DNA of 64,000 nucleotides from Paraphysomonas bandaiensis (Eukaryota > Chrysophyceae). A program made the translations under genes and the position numbers. Below the pieces are notes generated by a model, which was not told the origin of the DNA, searched no databases, and saw only the letters and a list, made by a program, of their open reading frames with translations. Positions 9,172 through 20,125 of this stretch are shown one piece after another (position 1 is the stretch's first letter; each line of letters begins with the position of its first letter). The stretch covers positions 1 through 64,000 of the forward strand of contig CBFFRP010000169.1 in NCBI GenBank assembly GCA_965644295.1, read 5' to 3'.

Positions 9172-10727
9172 CATGCCATGCACCATCCTAAACACACTGG
9201 ACTGGGTTTTCAACAGAGCATGCTATTCTGGAGGTGTAGAGTCCAACTTTGCTAAATATTTTATATTACAATTATTAGCCGGCATCAAAATTCACAGTTA
9301 TGGAGAGAGCTCGTGAACTCACTGTGAGGCACATAGCGGAGATCAGTTGCTGAAAACAATGCTGTGATAGCGAAGATGATATTGTGAATTCCGATTCTGG
9401 ATTCATTGATAGACGGCCGAGAATATGTACATGCCATATAGGAGGATCTGACCCAAGTTGTGCCTTCATTGTTGCACTTCAAGGTCTCATGTGCCTTCTA
9501 TTCAAGGAATCGCGAACTTCCTTAATATTTGAGTGATATGAAATCATGATACTGACTTTATCTCTTTTTTTTGGAATTATGTGCACTCATAGGAAGAGCT
9601 CTATATGCTGTATGGACACCTATGGTCCACACCCTTCCAACTACGGGTGCATTTTTCCTCTTATGCAGTGAATTCAACCTCAGTTATAGCATATGATGCT
9701 CATTATATGGATTGATTAATGTATATATGCTCTGATGAAATAAGAAGGCTGTATTTGATGGAATCTGCTTTCCCAGGTGCTATATATACAGAATTGTCAA
9801 TTGTGACACCACCATATCGAATTTGATGTTTGTAAGGAGGATCAATATCTATTTAACTTCATTTTCTTGTTCTTATTTAACCCTTCCTTGTTGCTCTGTA
9901 GTTGCGATAGTATATAGATAACTAATGCGAATTTTAATTGTGACCATATAATTTGGCATAAAACATTTACAGTTCTTATAGATTACGCATTCCACATATT
10001 CTTCCGTAGTGTAGTGTGTCCTGATTATACTTGCAATAGGCTACTATGTTCTACAATAGCAGTCATTACTACGCAGTTACGTATCACCTCTGATCAGTTT
10101 TGCTATATGATATATATAGTGCAATTTAAGTGTAGATACTTTATTGAGCATATTGAAGACGATGAATAGCTTGGCACTAGAAATTAAAAGTTATGGATCG
10201 GTATGATATCAACACTAAAAGTGATTTAGTTGGAATCTGAAGCCACCCAATCGAAAGCTTGTGATAAAAAGATGGTAATTATGATTTTTGCTAATAAAAC
10301 ACTGGGCAAAACACGACGTCCGAGTATCGTGTGAATGGCACATGACTGACAACCTGCGAGTGGGTGAGATAAAAATAAGTACGATACTATATGCATAATA
10401 TGTCTTTCCTAGGCCTGTCGTAGTGTAGTACTTGTGTTGATTAAACTATGCAATGCATAGATTTTTTTTAAAGTCTTGACACACTCTTTGCTTTCGGCTC
10501 CAAGCAAGCGTCACCAAGGTCTACACTGTGCGTTGTTGCCATTGTGCTGGACATGGTACTGAGAGCTATGTGGACACTCTCCCTCATTCCACATGTAAGA
10601 TTTACTATATTTACTATATGTGAAGCAAACACGAGTGGGGCGGAAAGGTGTCACTCACAGAAACTGTGCGCGAGCTATATGGCAGCCAAGATGATGTATC
10701 GGTGAGGGGTAAATGACAGCCAATCAA

Positions 10728-10730
<3 letters not shown>
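9172..10730. other. Intergenic region with possible coding relics
   Basis: No intact gene is visible. Around 10525-10590 on the plus strand a short frame reads AIVLDMVLRAMWTLSLIPH and is followed by GTAAG. It faintly recalls the helix ending 'LVLRFxWTLxLIP' of EXS-domain transporters, but no neighbouring exons could be joined. 9280-9500 has short frames on both strands with no motif. Confidence 0.3.

Positions 10731-10758
<28 letters not shown>
10731..10758. repeat. (AT)n microsatellite
   Basis: A run of 14 AT dinucleotides between 10731 and 10758. Confidence 0.95.
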
Positions 10759-10761
<3 letters not shown>

Positions 10762-10911
10762 TAACACCTTGCTATATATGTAGTGTACTGGCAGGCCTAT
10801 AGTGTGGCCGCTGTGTGAATGATGAATATATATTGTAACGTATAAGCAAGTAAACTTACTCTATTACTAAAGCAAGCGTACGTAAACAACATATGATATA
10901 TATAAATATGC

Positions 10912-11160
10912 ATGGACAGTACTCGACCTGGCAATTTATTAGGAAATGTGCGTGGTGCTGATGCACAAGAAGTCCTGGCATTACTTTTATTTGCGGGAAT
11001 AAATTCTAAACAGTAAGTTAAAGCTTAGTCTTCTTAACAACCCCAATGATAGACCTGTTCGGGAAAACAAGAACTTAGCTTATCAAACTAGGTTTTGCCT
11101 TATAGTGGCAATATATATTTCAACAATTTTGACGAAGTTATAGAATTGACGATGACCTAG
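10912..11160 (+). CDS. Possible tiny spliced gene, 51 aa
   Basis: Exon 1 (10912-11012) starts MDSTRPGNLLGNVRGADAQE and ends before GTAAGT. Exon 2 (11106-11160) follows CTTATAG and ends in TAG. The 93-bp intron keeps the frame and the joined product continues …GINSKHGNIYFNNFDEV…. No family is recognised. Support is only the consensus splice sites and a balanced composition, so it may be a chance frame or a relic of a longer gene. Confidence 0.25.
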
Positions 11161-12005
11161 ATGAAAGCAAAAAAGGATACATATAAGGGTAGCGGTCGGT
11201 CAAATGAAATTACAAAATCAATCGACTTACATTTATTTTAAATTTTGATTAGTATATACAGATATTAGATAATATATATATATCATTTAATTATAACTAA
11301 AAATAAACCTTAAATATTTTAACAGTAAGTGTACTCTCGCGTATAAATTTATATAGTAGTAGTAAGTGGATACGAGCGATAGTAAATTAAATGGAAACAC
11401 GGAAAGAACATTTTAAGGTGTGTACAGCAGCGGCATCTCCTCATAAACTACTCAGCAGCTAAATATTATTAAAACCAATGCTGATTATATTCCGCAGAAG
11501 TTAAGTGCCGCGCAGTCATTATTATAGCAAAAAAGCACAAGAAAAGCAGTGCATAACATGCTGTCTGAATTCAACCTTTTGCTAGGTCATTTAGTAACCT
11601 GGTACTAATAATCATATGAAAATGTACTGGCCTCTCAAGGCCCACTAGTGAACTACAGCTATTTTAGCAGCTTCGTTTATGCAGGTTCCTTCTATACTAG
11701 CAACTTAGATGTAAAGACGTTCGCCAACACGCTGATGTATGTAATTGGTTCTGCAAGGATAGTTTCATTACAAAAGAAGTTGTTATGTGATGACCAAACC
11801 TGGTGAAATTTTAAAAATGTCGATTTAAGTTGTGTTTTTGATGTGTTTGGAAATAAGTAATGTAGTAGGTGTAAAGAGAACATATTTTTAGAGACATTTG
11901 ATAAACTTAATATTAGTTACAGGTCAAAAAGGTGAGAATGTAACGGTAACATTTTTATATAATACATGCATACTATATATATATATTAGAAAGTGGTATC
12001 TATAC
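11161..12005. other. Intergenic, AT-rich
   Basis: Nothing recognisable. Open frames here are short and of low complexity. Confidence 0.4.
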
Positions 12006-12305
12006 TTACAAGCGATAATCAACTGAACTTCTGGCACGTTTACCAGTAATAGTAGAAGCAGAATCAACTGCACCTGCGTCTTCCCACTCCTTAGTGGGTT
12101 TCTGGATATAACTCCACCTCGGAATGCCGTCTCTTTTATTGAAGGGAATATTATGAGGCATATCCTGGTGGGCTGCATTCAATATTAGGTACATTACACA
12201 AACAAGCATACATATAAAATATACCAGATGCAAGCTAGAAGTATTTGGATTGCACTGACTTATCCTCCTTGGTGGCGCCACATCTCTTCTTGCTTTTGTA
12301 AACAT
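12006..12305 (-). CDS. Possible small spliced hypothetical gene, 79 aa
   Basis: Exon 1 (12305-12225) encodes MFTKARRDVAPPRRIS...; exon 2 (12164-12006) encodes a hydrophilic stretch (DMPHNIPFNKRDGIPRW...GKRARSS). A 60-bp intron with GTATAT and CCACCAG joins them in frame. The stop overlaps a GTAAGT, so another exon could follow. No family is recognised. The start codon abuts a dispersed repeat (12301-12420), which may have supplied the promoter or may mean that this is repeat-derived. Confidence 0.28.
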   Translation of the reverse strand: MFTKARRDVAPPRRISQCNPNTSSLHLVYFICMLVCVMYLILNAAHQDMPHNIPFNKRDGIPRWSYIQKPTKEWEDAGAVDSASTITGKRARSSVDYRL

Positions 12306-12420
12306 TTAACTAATTAGTGCTTATCTCTGATATATCCTACTACTTAACGCTACGAAGGCTGCTTGTGCGTCACCGCAAGCACCAAGGTGCAACTACTTTC
12401 GCTCTCTGTCCTTAAAATGA
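12301..12420 (+). repeat. Dispersed ~120-bp repeat (family R1), copy 1
   Basis: It runs from AACATTTAACTAATTAGTGCTT through CTGCTTGTGCGTCACCGCAAGCACC to CTTTCGCTCTCTG. Related copies lie at 21887-21960 (same strand), 22913-23037 and 29784-29862 (opposite strand). The core GCTTGTGCGTCACCGCAAGC can fold as a hairpin. No protein coding is evident, so this is probably a non-autonomous element. Confidence 0.65.
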
Positions 12421-12814
12421 ACAGCAGGCACTTCAATAGCATAACGTAATGTATACAAGGCTCGAATTATAAACAATCTCACTTATCCTTCATTGTCATT
12501 CACCACATTCTGGTTATCTCAAATACCAATCATTTTCATAGGATTTTATATAGACACGTGTCTTATACAGTATATGTAGTTCATATACTGTTCATCACTG
12601 CTGTAATATTCAAATAAAGGTTACTGAAGTTTCAAATTTTCGTACTGAAGTTTCGGTGATATCCGTTTCATTTAAAGATATAGAGCGACGACAGCCTATC
12701 TAGATACAAACTTGTGATTCGTTTACTTAATTTTTGTTCGAAAGGTGATGAACAGTATGACTAAATTCACATCATACATATAAATTTATCCACACAAAAG
12801 AATATAAAAACACA
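12421..12814. other. Intergenic, AT-rich
   Basis: No feature recognised. It contains the downstream region of the exonuclease gene, whose stop is at 12815. Confidence 0.4.
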
Positions 12815-13669
12815 TCATTCTTTAATCATTCCTTTACAGGCAAGCAACATATTTTCTTTGTCTTCTTCTAGCTTAAGTTTCTTATTTGGAGACAGACTAA
12901 TGCATTGAATATTCGGTGATCGCCTCAAGCTCCGATCATCAAAGTCAACACACACTGTCGCAACATCAAAGGTACCAAATAAATCTTCTATTTCAAAATA
13001 TATAGCGTCGTATAGTCGCAAGAGCACCAGTGCGTCACACGCAGCATAGTGAATTTGTGACTCACTTAAAGGTCTGGATCCCCACGATGAGCACTGTTGT
13101 GACTTGACTAAATTACCATGCAAGTAATTCCTTGTCAAATACTTTAGCGACACTTCCCTCTTGATATTTGGGTTCAATATTTGATGCAGTGCATTAGTTT
13201 CAACCACTGCACGAACACATTGGAATGCACTTGAATCGGGGTAACTATCTACGAGCTCACACAAGTCTTGTTTAAGAGCATGACCAACTTTTATAACAGA
13301 TGAGCTGTTTAAACACTGTGCTAATGCTTTATCAGCGAGAACCATCATATCACCACTTGAGAAAATCGTCTGGATATCTAATATAAAAACACATTCTTCT
13401 CCTAGACTTGATCTGACCGCCAATTGCATAAGAGACGTTTTATTAGGAGTTCCTGGTTGCTTCCGCTGAGGTTCAGTTTCTGTATCAATGCCAATTACAA
13501 CAGCATCGCCCACTACTTTAACAAACAGACACAGTTTATCATAATCGTCAACTAGTACGAGCTGTTCTGCAGGTAAGTCGAAAAAGAAGGGCAGACATTT
13601 GTCATCACCATCTTGCTCGAATTTTATTTTTTCAAATCTCTGCCGCTTCGACATCATATGTACCTTCAC
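12815..13669 (-). CDS. DEDDy 3'-5' exonuclease domain protein (EXD/WRN-like)
   Basis: The 284-residue protein is one DnaQ-fold exonuclease domain of the WRN/RNase D/Mut-7 type, which removes nucleotides from 3' ends of DNA or RNA with two metal ions. All four acidic residues and the tyrosine are visible: D62 and E64 in IGIDTETEP (Exo I), D135 in KVGHALKQDL (Exo II), and Y208 and D212 in HYAACDAL (Exo III). There is no HRDC or helicase part, so it is a stand-alone exonuclease like EXD-family proteins. Either Met1 or Met5/6 could be the start. It is transcribed divergently from the acyltransferase gene 400 bp away. The substrate cannot be inferred. Confidence 0.9.
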   Translation of the reverse strand: MKVHMMSKRQRFEKIKFEQDGDDKCLPFFFDLPAEQLVLVDDYDKLCLFVKVVGDAVVIGIDTETEPQRKQPGTPNKTSLMQLAVRSSLGEECVFILDIQTIFSSGDMMVLADKALAQCLNSSSVIKVGHALKQDLCELVDSYPDSSAFQCVRAVVETNALHQILNPNIKREVSLKYLTRNYLHGNLVKSQQCSSWGSRPLSESQIHYAACDALVLLRLYDAIYFEIEDLFGTFDVATVCVDFDDRSLRRSPNIQCISLSPNKKLKLEEDKENMLLACKGMIKE

Positions 13670-14070
13670 TTGAAGACACTGGCGGCTACGACAACTGGAA
13701 TAATGGCACTCATGGAAACTGCAAAGTGGTCGCCAGAAATCCCATCCAAACCCGCTCTGTTTTTTGCTGGATTATTCTTCACGGCCATTCATCAAACAAA
13801 TTGACACCCCGCCAATATATTATCCAGGACGATGGTATCTGATGTATGATTGGTTCTACGTGCATGGTGGTAGATAGTGCAAGATGGATATGAGATAAGA
13901 GTGATACACTGGAGTACAGTGTATTCTGTCATCTAGTGCGATGAGGTTAACTATGTCTACACACTACACAGCCAATTATCCAGCTATCATAAACAACCGC
14001 GAAATCATACAGAGCTAGTCGACGCCGCGTCATTGTAGATATCTGGTATTCGACATCTTGTCTAATCAGT
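13670..14070. promoter_or_regulatory. Divergent promoter, exonuclease / acyltransferase
   Basis: This 401-bp region separates two start codons pointing apart, so it must hold both promoters. GATACACTGGAGTACAGTGTA near 13901-13921 is an imperfect palindrome loosely related to the TATAC/TACAG motifs of the other divergent promoters. No clear TATA box is placed. Confidence 0.45.
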
Positions 14071-15564
14071 ATGATTATTGCAGGTACTACTGTTTGCGTA
14101 TTAATAGCCTGGTTTTTACTCTCCAGGAAACGCAAGGGCTCTGATGCCAGAAAACGTTCAATGTCATTCAACAGTCAGGTCATGATCCAAGGATCATTTC
14201 CCCCTGAGGCCACTGTTGCTCCGCCAATTATTGACACTCTTTTTCTTTTCAATACAGTTCCGAAAGAGGAGGACGTTAAGGAGGCGTGTAAGAAATTTAT
14301 TGAAATATATAGATTCCGCTCTGTTCCTGAGTTTTCGCCGGAGTCAAACTCCTGGGAGTTTCGTGAGGTTGATGTCAACCTCGATGATCATGTAATATCG
14401 ACCACCGTTAGTAGCGAACAAGAAGCTCTTGATTTGTGTGAAAAACTATCGAAAGAGCCTTTAACTGGTCTGGAGGGCAAGCCTGTTTGGGTTTTCCATA
14501 GAATTGAGAATACTGGAAAGGGCATATCTGTGCTTTTTCTACGATTGCATCACGTTATTGGGGATGGAATATCGTGTGTACTGGCGATGAATCGACTTTT
14601 TACTGACAAGGATGGGAAATCAATTGTCGTAGGGCTTCCGGGAGATAAACACAACGCTAATGTTGTTAAATCAAAGCCCTCTTTTTTCACCCAAGCGTAT
14701 CAAGTTTTTCAATCTGCAATTCGGGTCGCCACACTCGGAATGTCCAAATACGACTCAGATATATACTTTAACAGTCCTAATAAAAGGAATCTGTCCATGA
14801 CAGCCCATACACAGAAGCATGTCTTCTTTCCTACACTGAGACTCGCTTTTGTAAAAGCTCTCAAAAACGGTGCGAAAGCAACTGTGAACGACGTCATGCT
14901 CGCTTCCACTACTGGTGCAATCAGAAGGTACTGCGAGAAGATGGGTGATCCAGCGTTTAAACACAGTACAGCCAATCTGCAATTCCGTGCACTTCTCCCT
15001 TACGCTTTCCCGCGACCGGAGAAGGAAGCCACCGACCCCTTCCGCTGTATGCGCAATAAATGGTCATTCGTATCGGTCCCAATGCCAATTAATGACACTT
15101 CCCCGAAGCAGCGTCTAGAGTCATGCGTGCAGACTATGAACCGTGCCAAGAAGTCCCCTGATGCTTTTGTCCAGTTATGGCTACAGAATAATATCCTTTC
15201 ACTCGCCCCCACCTTTTTGGTACGCAAGACCTGTATCGATACTTTTTCCCGACAATCTGTGGTATTTTCGAATGTGCCTGGGCCTCAGGAAGCAGCATAT
15301 TTCGCCAAGCAGCGAATTATCGGCATCCAGAGTTTGTTCCCAAATATTATTACTCAGTGCTTGATTGTATCTTATGATGGATCAGTTTTCATGAATATGG
15401 TCGTGGATGGGGAAGTGGTAAAAGATATTGAGTTACTTAAGCAGTGTTTTCTCGAAGAAGTTACAGATATGGCGGAGGTGTATGGAGTGAGTACTGCTGA
15501 TATGATGGCCCCTCTTTCGCCAGGAGGCACTATGGGGATCGCTGCAAACAGCGCCACTTCGTAA
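14071..15564 (+). CDS. Membrane-anchored WS/DGAT-type O-acyltransferase
   Basis: The 497-residue protein belongs to the wax ester synthase/diacylglycerol acyltransferase (WSD) family, which transfers acyl groups from acyl-CoA to fatty alcohols or diacylglycerol in storage-lipid synthesis. The N-terminus is one hydrophobic anchor (about residues 2-18, IIAGTTVCVLIAWFLL) followed by basic residues. The catalytic HHxxxDG motif is intact as HHVIGDG at 160-166. The C-terminal half has the family segments NDVMLASTTGAIRRY and VVFSNVPGP. Length is normal for WSD enzymes and there is no intron. Whether it makes wax esters, triacylglycerol or another ester cannot be told from sequence. Confidence 0.88.
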   Translation: MIIAGTTVCVLIAWFLLSRKRKGSDARKRSMSFNSQVMIQGSFPPEATVAPPIIDTLFLFNTVPKEEDVKEACKKFIEIYRFRSVPEFSPESNSWEFREVDVNLDDHVISTTVSSEQEALDLCEKLSKEPLTGLEGKPVWVFHRIENTGKGISVLFLRLHHVIGDGISCVLAMNRLFTDKDGKSIVVGLPGDKHNANVVKSKPSFFTQAYQVFQSAIRVATLGMSKYDSDIYFNSPNKRNLSMTAHTQKHVFFPTLRLAFVKALKNGAKATVNDVMLASTTGAIRRYCEKMGDPAFKHSTANLQFRALLPYAFPRPEKEATDPFRCMRNKWSFVSVPMPINDTSPKQRLESCVQTMNRAKKSPDAFVQLWLQNNILSLAPTFLVRKTCIDTFSRQSVVFSNVPGPQEAAYFAKQRIIGIQSLFPNIITQCLIVSYDGSVFMNMVVDGEVVKDIELLKQCFLEEVTDMAEVYGVSTADMMAPLSPGGTMGIAANSATS

Positions 15565-16461
15565 TTGCGTTTACGCAGCGATGCATACTGCGTTTTTGAG
15601 TATTGCAGTATTGCTAAATATGCGGTACTGTGTACTTGCAACGAATCCTTTAACCTTCGAGTTTAATCGTGTTCAGTAATTTACGTTTATGCCTTCTATG
15701 TGATTACATTAATATATGGTTCGTATAAATAATAAGTCATCGTAGGTAACCATATTGAACATGACGTATCAAGAAATGAACGAATACTTTGATGTACTTG
15801 TGCCTGTATTTATACGGGGCGTCGTAACAATTCGATTTTGGAAATTACTTAGAAAATACATGAAATGTGCGCAAGTCCATGCAAAGCCCTGCTTGTCCTC
15901 CCACACGTTTCATAAGAATAGTTGATACTGAGTTCTGAGTTGTGCTTTTTGAGTAATAAAGCGTTTCAAAGTTGAAGTTTAAGGTTTTGGAATTATACCC
16001 GTTAGTGGCTGATACTGTAATTCGCATATAAGCCTTCGCTTCCGGATGTGAAAATATATATTATATGTGCGATAAGAAATAGACATTATGTATTATGTAC
16101 ATTTTCTAAGTTCTGAATAGAAATCCCAACCTTACGTTTCTTTCTTTGTAAAAGTTTTCTTCTTAGTAACTTTAGTATCCAGCTTTCTTTCTTCTACCAT
16201 CGCTCTGCTTCCTAGCTTCCACCAAGCTATCCAGGATCTCACTCTGATTCAGAGTAAGCGTGCATCTGTGAACCTGCATACACCCCTCTTAGACACTACC
16301 CGCAAGGGAAGATTTATGGGATTTACAGCACTCTGAGATAAATTTAGACTAAACCATAGTCTGTAACCATAGTCTGTAACCAATGATATAAAGTGGAATT
16401 ATTACAACACTGAGTAAACCAATCACGGTACCCCTCTATTCTATAGTTTCCTTAGATAGAG
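15565..16461. other. Intergenic downstream of acyltransferase
   Basis: No gene is seen. On the minus strand, 16130-16330 has lysine-rich coding-like sequence (…VEERKLDTKVTKKK…) with one stop, which may be the decayed C-terminus of the transposase relic that follows. Confidence 0.35.
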
Positions 16462-17490
16462 TATCAGCATGTGTGTACAATTCACTAGCTAACGAGTTAC
16501 AGAACTATAATAATCGATACTATTTGTATCTATCGAACAAATACTACAATACGCATGGAATGTATTTTGCGAGCCACAGCCGAACGCAAACGAGCTACAC
16601 TTTCCTCTTTCGCCTAGATGCCCTCCACTACCATGCCGATGAGGCCATATCCTCTCTTTAATCTACGAATTGAATACATCACATGCTGCAAACATCTTAC
16701 CGTAGTCGGAGCACACAGGCACAGAATTGGTGGTAGACTTCGTAGGTGATCTATGATAAGCATTGAACAAGGCGGTTTATTTCTTGCCATCCTTGGTATA
16801 AGAATGAACTAGGAGTTCTTTACGCTGTTGATTCCACACTCCATTCCACTGTCCTCGCTTATTGACACCTTCACGAACTTCACGAGTGAGTGCTTGGAAG
16901 CGCTGTGGGTTCTAAGCTCCAATATCTTACTTTCTTCCTTGCAAGCCCCTCTCTTGCAGCTTCATCAAGATAATACGAGTCAACTGTCAAATAAAAATTT
17001 TGTTGTCACAATTTCCATGAATCGTATGCCAAGAGAATCAATCCTTGGATAGCAATCCCTAAAGTGGTCTCAGTACCATATATAAGTTGCTCACGCAAAG
17101 GTGCGAATGACGTATTACACCATTTTGGGCATGTTGTTCTCCATAAATTCGAATCCAAATTGCAAGAGGCTTATATATAGAACACAATGAAAGCAAAATT
17201 ACTGCTCCACAGTCATATCTCAAGTCGGCAGGGTCAATATCCTGGGCTATTTTCGTCACAAGAGATACTGTAACAAAACGCACGAATATCTTGAGGAAGC
17301 TGACAGTGCGCAAATTAAACGTAGGGTATCGATCTGCATCAACCGTATCAGGCAGATGGTATGACTCATTGGCCAAATCAATTGGTCTCCAGCGCCCAGT
17401 GATCTCTATTTCCTGAGCACGCACTGAGCTTCTTGTCGCGTCATCTTCATTGTTGCAAAGAGAGCCTGATTTGCGCTTTCGAAATGCCAT
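16462..17490 (-). pseudogene. Decayed piggyBac-like (DDE_Tnp_1_7) transposase
   Basis: Translation on the minus strand starts MAFRKRKSGSLC at 17490 and gives an N-terminal region typical of these transposases (FLKIFVRFVTVSLVTKIAQ...PADLRYDCGAVILLSL). The frame ends at 17059. After a gap, another frame gives VDSYYLDEAAREGLARKKVRYW, then a frame change, NPQRFQALTREVREGV…GQWNGVWNQQRKELLVHSY, a TAA, CDVFNS, another stop and RIWPHRHGSGG. This matches the family order DSYYL / NPxRF / GxWxxVWN / LLVHxxxTDG / CDxFN / WPHRHGG as I know it from stramenopile elements. The central part with the first catalytic aspartates is missing. It is inactive. Confidence 0.6.
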
Positions 17491-17910
17491 GTTAAACTAT
17501 GAGTGAATGGGGGATACAATGAACGTACCAGCACATTAATTTGACCTGCAATTCGCTGACTCAACACTGTGATATGAAGTGTGAAGTGTGGTTCACACTG
17601 TCTGATTTCGACTGATTTTATGACAGTTATTTTATGTATGAAAATCGACGTTATTTTCAGTTTTTTTTCTATTTTTTTCAGTATGGTTGCAGACTATGGT
17701 TTAATCGTATCGGCTGCCAGCATCTTATTTTGCGGTAATAAATTGAAGCAAAAATACTCCACATTACTTCAATACAACTACGGCTGGTATACAGATAATT
17801 GTTGTCTCAATATTAGAGGCATATTTGAACAAAAATATACAAAGGATGCCGATACGAATCTAATTTCAATGTGACGAGAAGTCTACTCATGCAACAGGCG
17901 CACCATTAAA
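17491..17910. other. Intergenic
   Basis: Nothing supported. A 97-codon plus-strand frame at 17581-17874 has no motif and is AT-rich. Confidence 0.35.
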
Positions 17911-18240
17911 GCCTTCAACAAAGTCGGACTCGCACCTTTTCGTAGTGTTCTGGGGGATAAGTACCAGAGATACTTCTCCGTGAATCTAAAGTGTACAATA
18001 CATACATATCGTCAGCAGATATTGTTCTTCCCACTCATAGCCAAATGCTTGTGTGGTACAAATGACACTAATTCGTGTCACTTGTGTAGATGCTTTGAGC
18101 CGTAACAAATAAACAGGCCCACCTCGAGGGCATCCGGGGTATTGGGCTGCCTGCTGAAGTTTAACATCCGGGAATGTACCCACCTCAAAGCATCTGGGGT
18201 ATTGGGCTGTCTGCCGAAGCTTGGGCGAATTACGTGCGCT
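17911..18240. repeat. Dispersed repeat (family R2), copy 1
   Basis: Blocks here (AACAAAGTCGGACTCGCACC, GGGGGATAAGTACCAGAGATA, ACTAATTCGTGTCACTTGTGT, GGTATTGGGCTGCCTGCTGAAG) recur in the same order at 22331-22830. The last block is itself duplicated in tandem about 60 bp apart (near 18117 and 18176). The minus strand reads KYLWYLSPRT in one copy and KYLRYLSPRT in the other, so it may descend from a coding transposon. Confidence 0.55.
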
Positions 18241-18881
18241 GTTTGCTAGAAAAGGAAGCTCCCAAAAAATACAGAGTTGAGGACGTCAGGGCTTCGTCAT
18301 TCAACTGTATGAAGACTTTCTTGACCCGACTCCGGTGTTGAGTATTAAGGAAGTGATGAAGACCATTATATATGCACTTACCTCAGATGGAGTCGTCACT
18401 AGCTGTTTTTTATGATATTCGAAAACGCTTAGCCTTGAAATTGGGGTCCGGTCATATCGTTACCGAATAGCTTAATCATAATTTTCTTTATCCTGAATTT
18501 TGATATGAAAGGGGCTGATATGTAGAAATAGTGGTGTTGACATTTAGGAAATCTGATCTGAGGTATCTCTTTTTTTACCAATTGATCATCGTAAGCTTTA
18601 TCATATCTATGGGATAAGTACATCTATTGTTGTTGTTCTCATTACTAAATTCGGTGTTTATGATGACTTTCAGTTGTTGGATGTGTAAATGTTTCGCTAT
18701 TGTTTTCGCGTAGATGCTCAATGCATGTGTTCACTTTCAGTTGGCGCTATATGTGTTGGGTTTGGTGATTCGGTTTCTAAGTGCAGTGCACACGTGTCTA
18801 AAATTCCTGTCCCAGCAAGCTCGCTCGGATTGTTCAAGCATATAAGTTAAATTAATAGTTTCATTCGAAAACAATGATTAT
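18241..18881. other. Intergenic with frameshifted coding-like relics
   Basis: Plus-strand 18200-18420 reads in two frames as WANYVRCLLEKEAPKKYRVE… and YEDFLDPTPVLSIKEVM…, which look like adjacent parts of a decayed protein downstream of repeat R2. No family recognised. 18430-18880 shows nothing. Confidence 0.3.
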
Positions 18882-19727
18882 TTACTTCATGAATTCTGGT
18901 TTCCGCTTTTCTAAAAAAGCATTAATACCTTCGGTTGCATCGTCTAGTACCATATTCTCCACCATTGCATCGGAAGCAATTTTGTAGGCACTGTCTATAT
19001 CCACAGCAACCTGCCTGTTGTATGTTTGTTTTCCTAATTTAATAGCTCCGAATGATTTTGATGCAATTTTTGTGGCTAACACTCTGACTTCTTCATCCAG
19101 ATCTTGGTGAGCTACCACGCGATTCACAAGACCAATGCGCATTGCGTGCACTGCATCTACAGGGTCACCTGTCAGTAGCATCTCCATAGCGTGCTTTCGG
19201 GTAGCCACACTTCGTGATAACGCTACCGCTGGAGTGGAGCAAAAAAGTCCAATATTTACTCCAGGGGTAGCAAATAATGCCCGGTCAGATGCTACCGCCA
19301 AGTCACAGCTAGCAACTAGCTGGCACCCCGCAGCAGTGGCCAGGCCATCAACTGCAGCAATTACGACTTGAGGCAGTTTGTGTATACGACACATAAGCTC
19401 TGAGCATAATGAAAATAAACCTCTTACGTCATTCTCTGCTCTTACTTCACTCAAATCATGACCAGATGAAAATACATTTGTATCTGATCGAAGTATGATC
19501 ACACGAGTGCGGCTCGATTCACAGCCCACAAGCACCTTGTTGAGATCGTTCATTAAATCTTTCGACAAAGCGTTCTTTTTCCTATGATTCGTTAGCGTAA
19601 TGGTAAGAATAGACCCCTCGGAATTCCAGCTACACTGCAACAGATCACTCGTTGCTGCTGCTGCACTCACATACCGGGCTCTAAAACCAGATAACGAGAT
19701 CCTATGAAGAGCCCTCCTCACCTGCAT
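18882..19727 (-). CDS. ECHDC3: Enoyl-CoA hydratase domain protein 3-like, mitochondrial
   Basis: The 281-residue crotonase-fold protein closely follows the ECHDC3 family: NHRKKNALSKDLMNDL, VFSSGHDLSEVR, a glycine-bearing oxyanion region DGLATAAGCQLVASCDLAVAS, FATPGVNIGLFCSTPAVAL, and a C-terminal GINAFLEKRKP. The first 25 or so residues (MQVRRALHRISLSGFRARYVS) are Arg/Ser/Ala-rich without acids, typical of a mitochondrial targeting peptide. The reaction of ECHDC3 proteins is not established; they bind acyl-CoA-like ligands and are linked to fatty-acid metabolism. The gene is intronless and head to head with the MRH lectin gene. Confidence 0.88.
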   Translation of the reverse strand: MQVRRALHRISLSGFRARYVSAAAATSDLLQCSWNSEGSILTITLTNHRKKNALSKDLMNDLNKVLVGCESSRTRVIILRSDTNVFSSGHDLSEVRAENDVRGLFSLCSELMCRIHKLPQVVIAAVDGLATAAGCQLVASCDLAVASDRALFATPGVNIGLFCSTPAVALSRSVATRKHAMEMLLTGDPVDAVHAMRIGLVNRVVAHQDLDEEVRVLATKIASKSFGAIKLGKQTYNRQVAVDIDSAYKIASDAMVENMVLDDATEGINAFLEKRKPEFMK

Positions 19728-20125
19728 ATCCTGGAGATGAAACAGGGAGCACTAGTACTCAGATGAACGGGTTGATAGCTAAGTTTGGAAACAATATCGT
19801 GGAGGTTTCAGGCAGAGAGTCATGTGAGAATATCTGCCTACATCACCCGCCTGAAAAGAATCAGTCCTCTGTCTTCTCTCTTCAGATATGATACAACACT
19901 CAGCGTGTACCGGTATACCATATACTGCTGTACTCCGACTGTTTAGCTTAGTACACTCGGTGTACTTCTCCACACACCTACGCGGTGCATATATCAGTAC
20001 AGCAGTATACGGGGGTGTACATCCACATCCTCAATGACTGCATGGACTTATCAGTCTCGTACCTCTCTGCAGTGATATAATCTTTACACCAACAAAATAT
20101 TGGCATCTGTATTGTGCTGCTCAGC
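19728..20125. promoter_or_regulatory. Divergent promoter with three copies of the shared motifs
   Basis: The 398 bp between the ECHDC3-like and MRH-lectin starts contain GTGTACCGGTATAC (19905-19918), TATACTGCTGTA (19921-19932) and its reverse complement TACAGCAGTATA (19998-20009). The same motifs recur in other head-to-head promoters here. Recurrence suggests a transcription-factor or core-promoter element. Confidence 0.5.

Noticed and set aside
17581-17874. 97-codon plus-strand frame with hydrophobic start
   Set aside because: AT-driven composition and no recognised domain or splice partner; lies among transposon relics.
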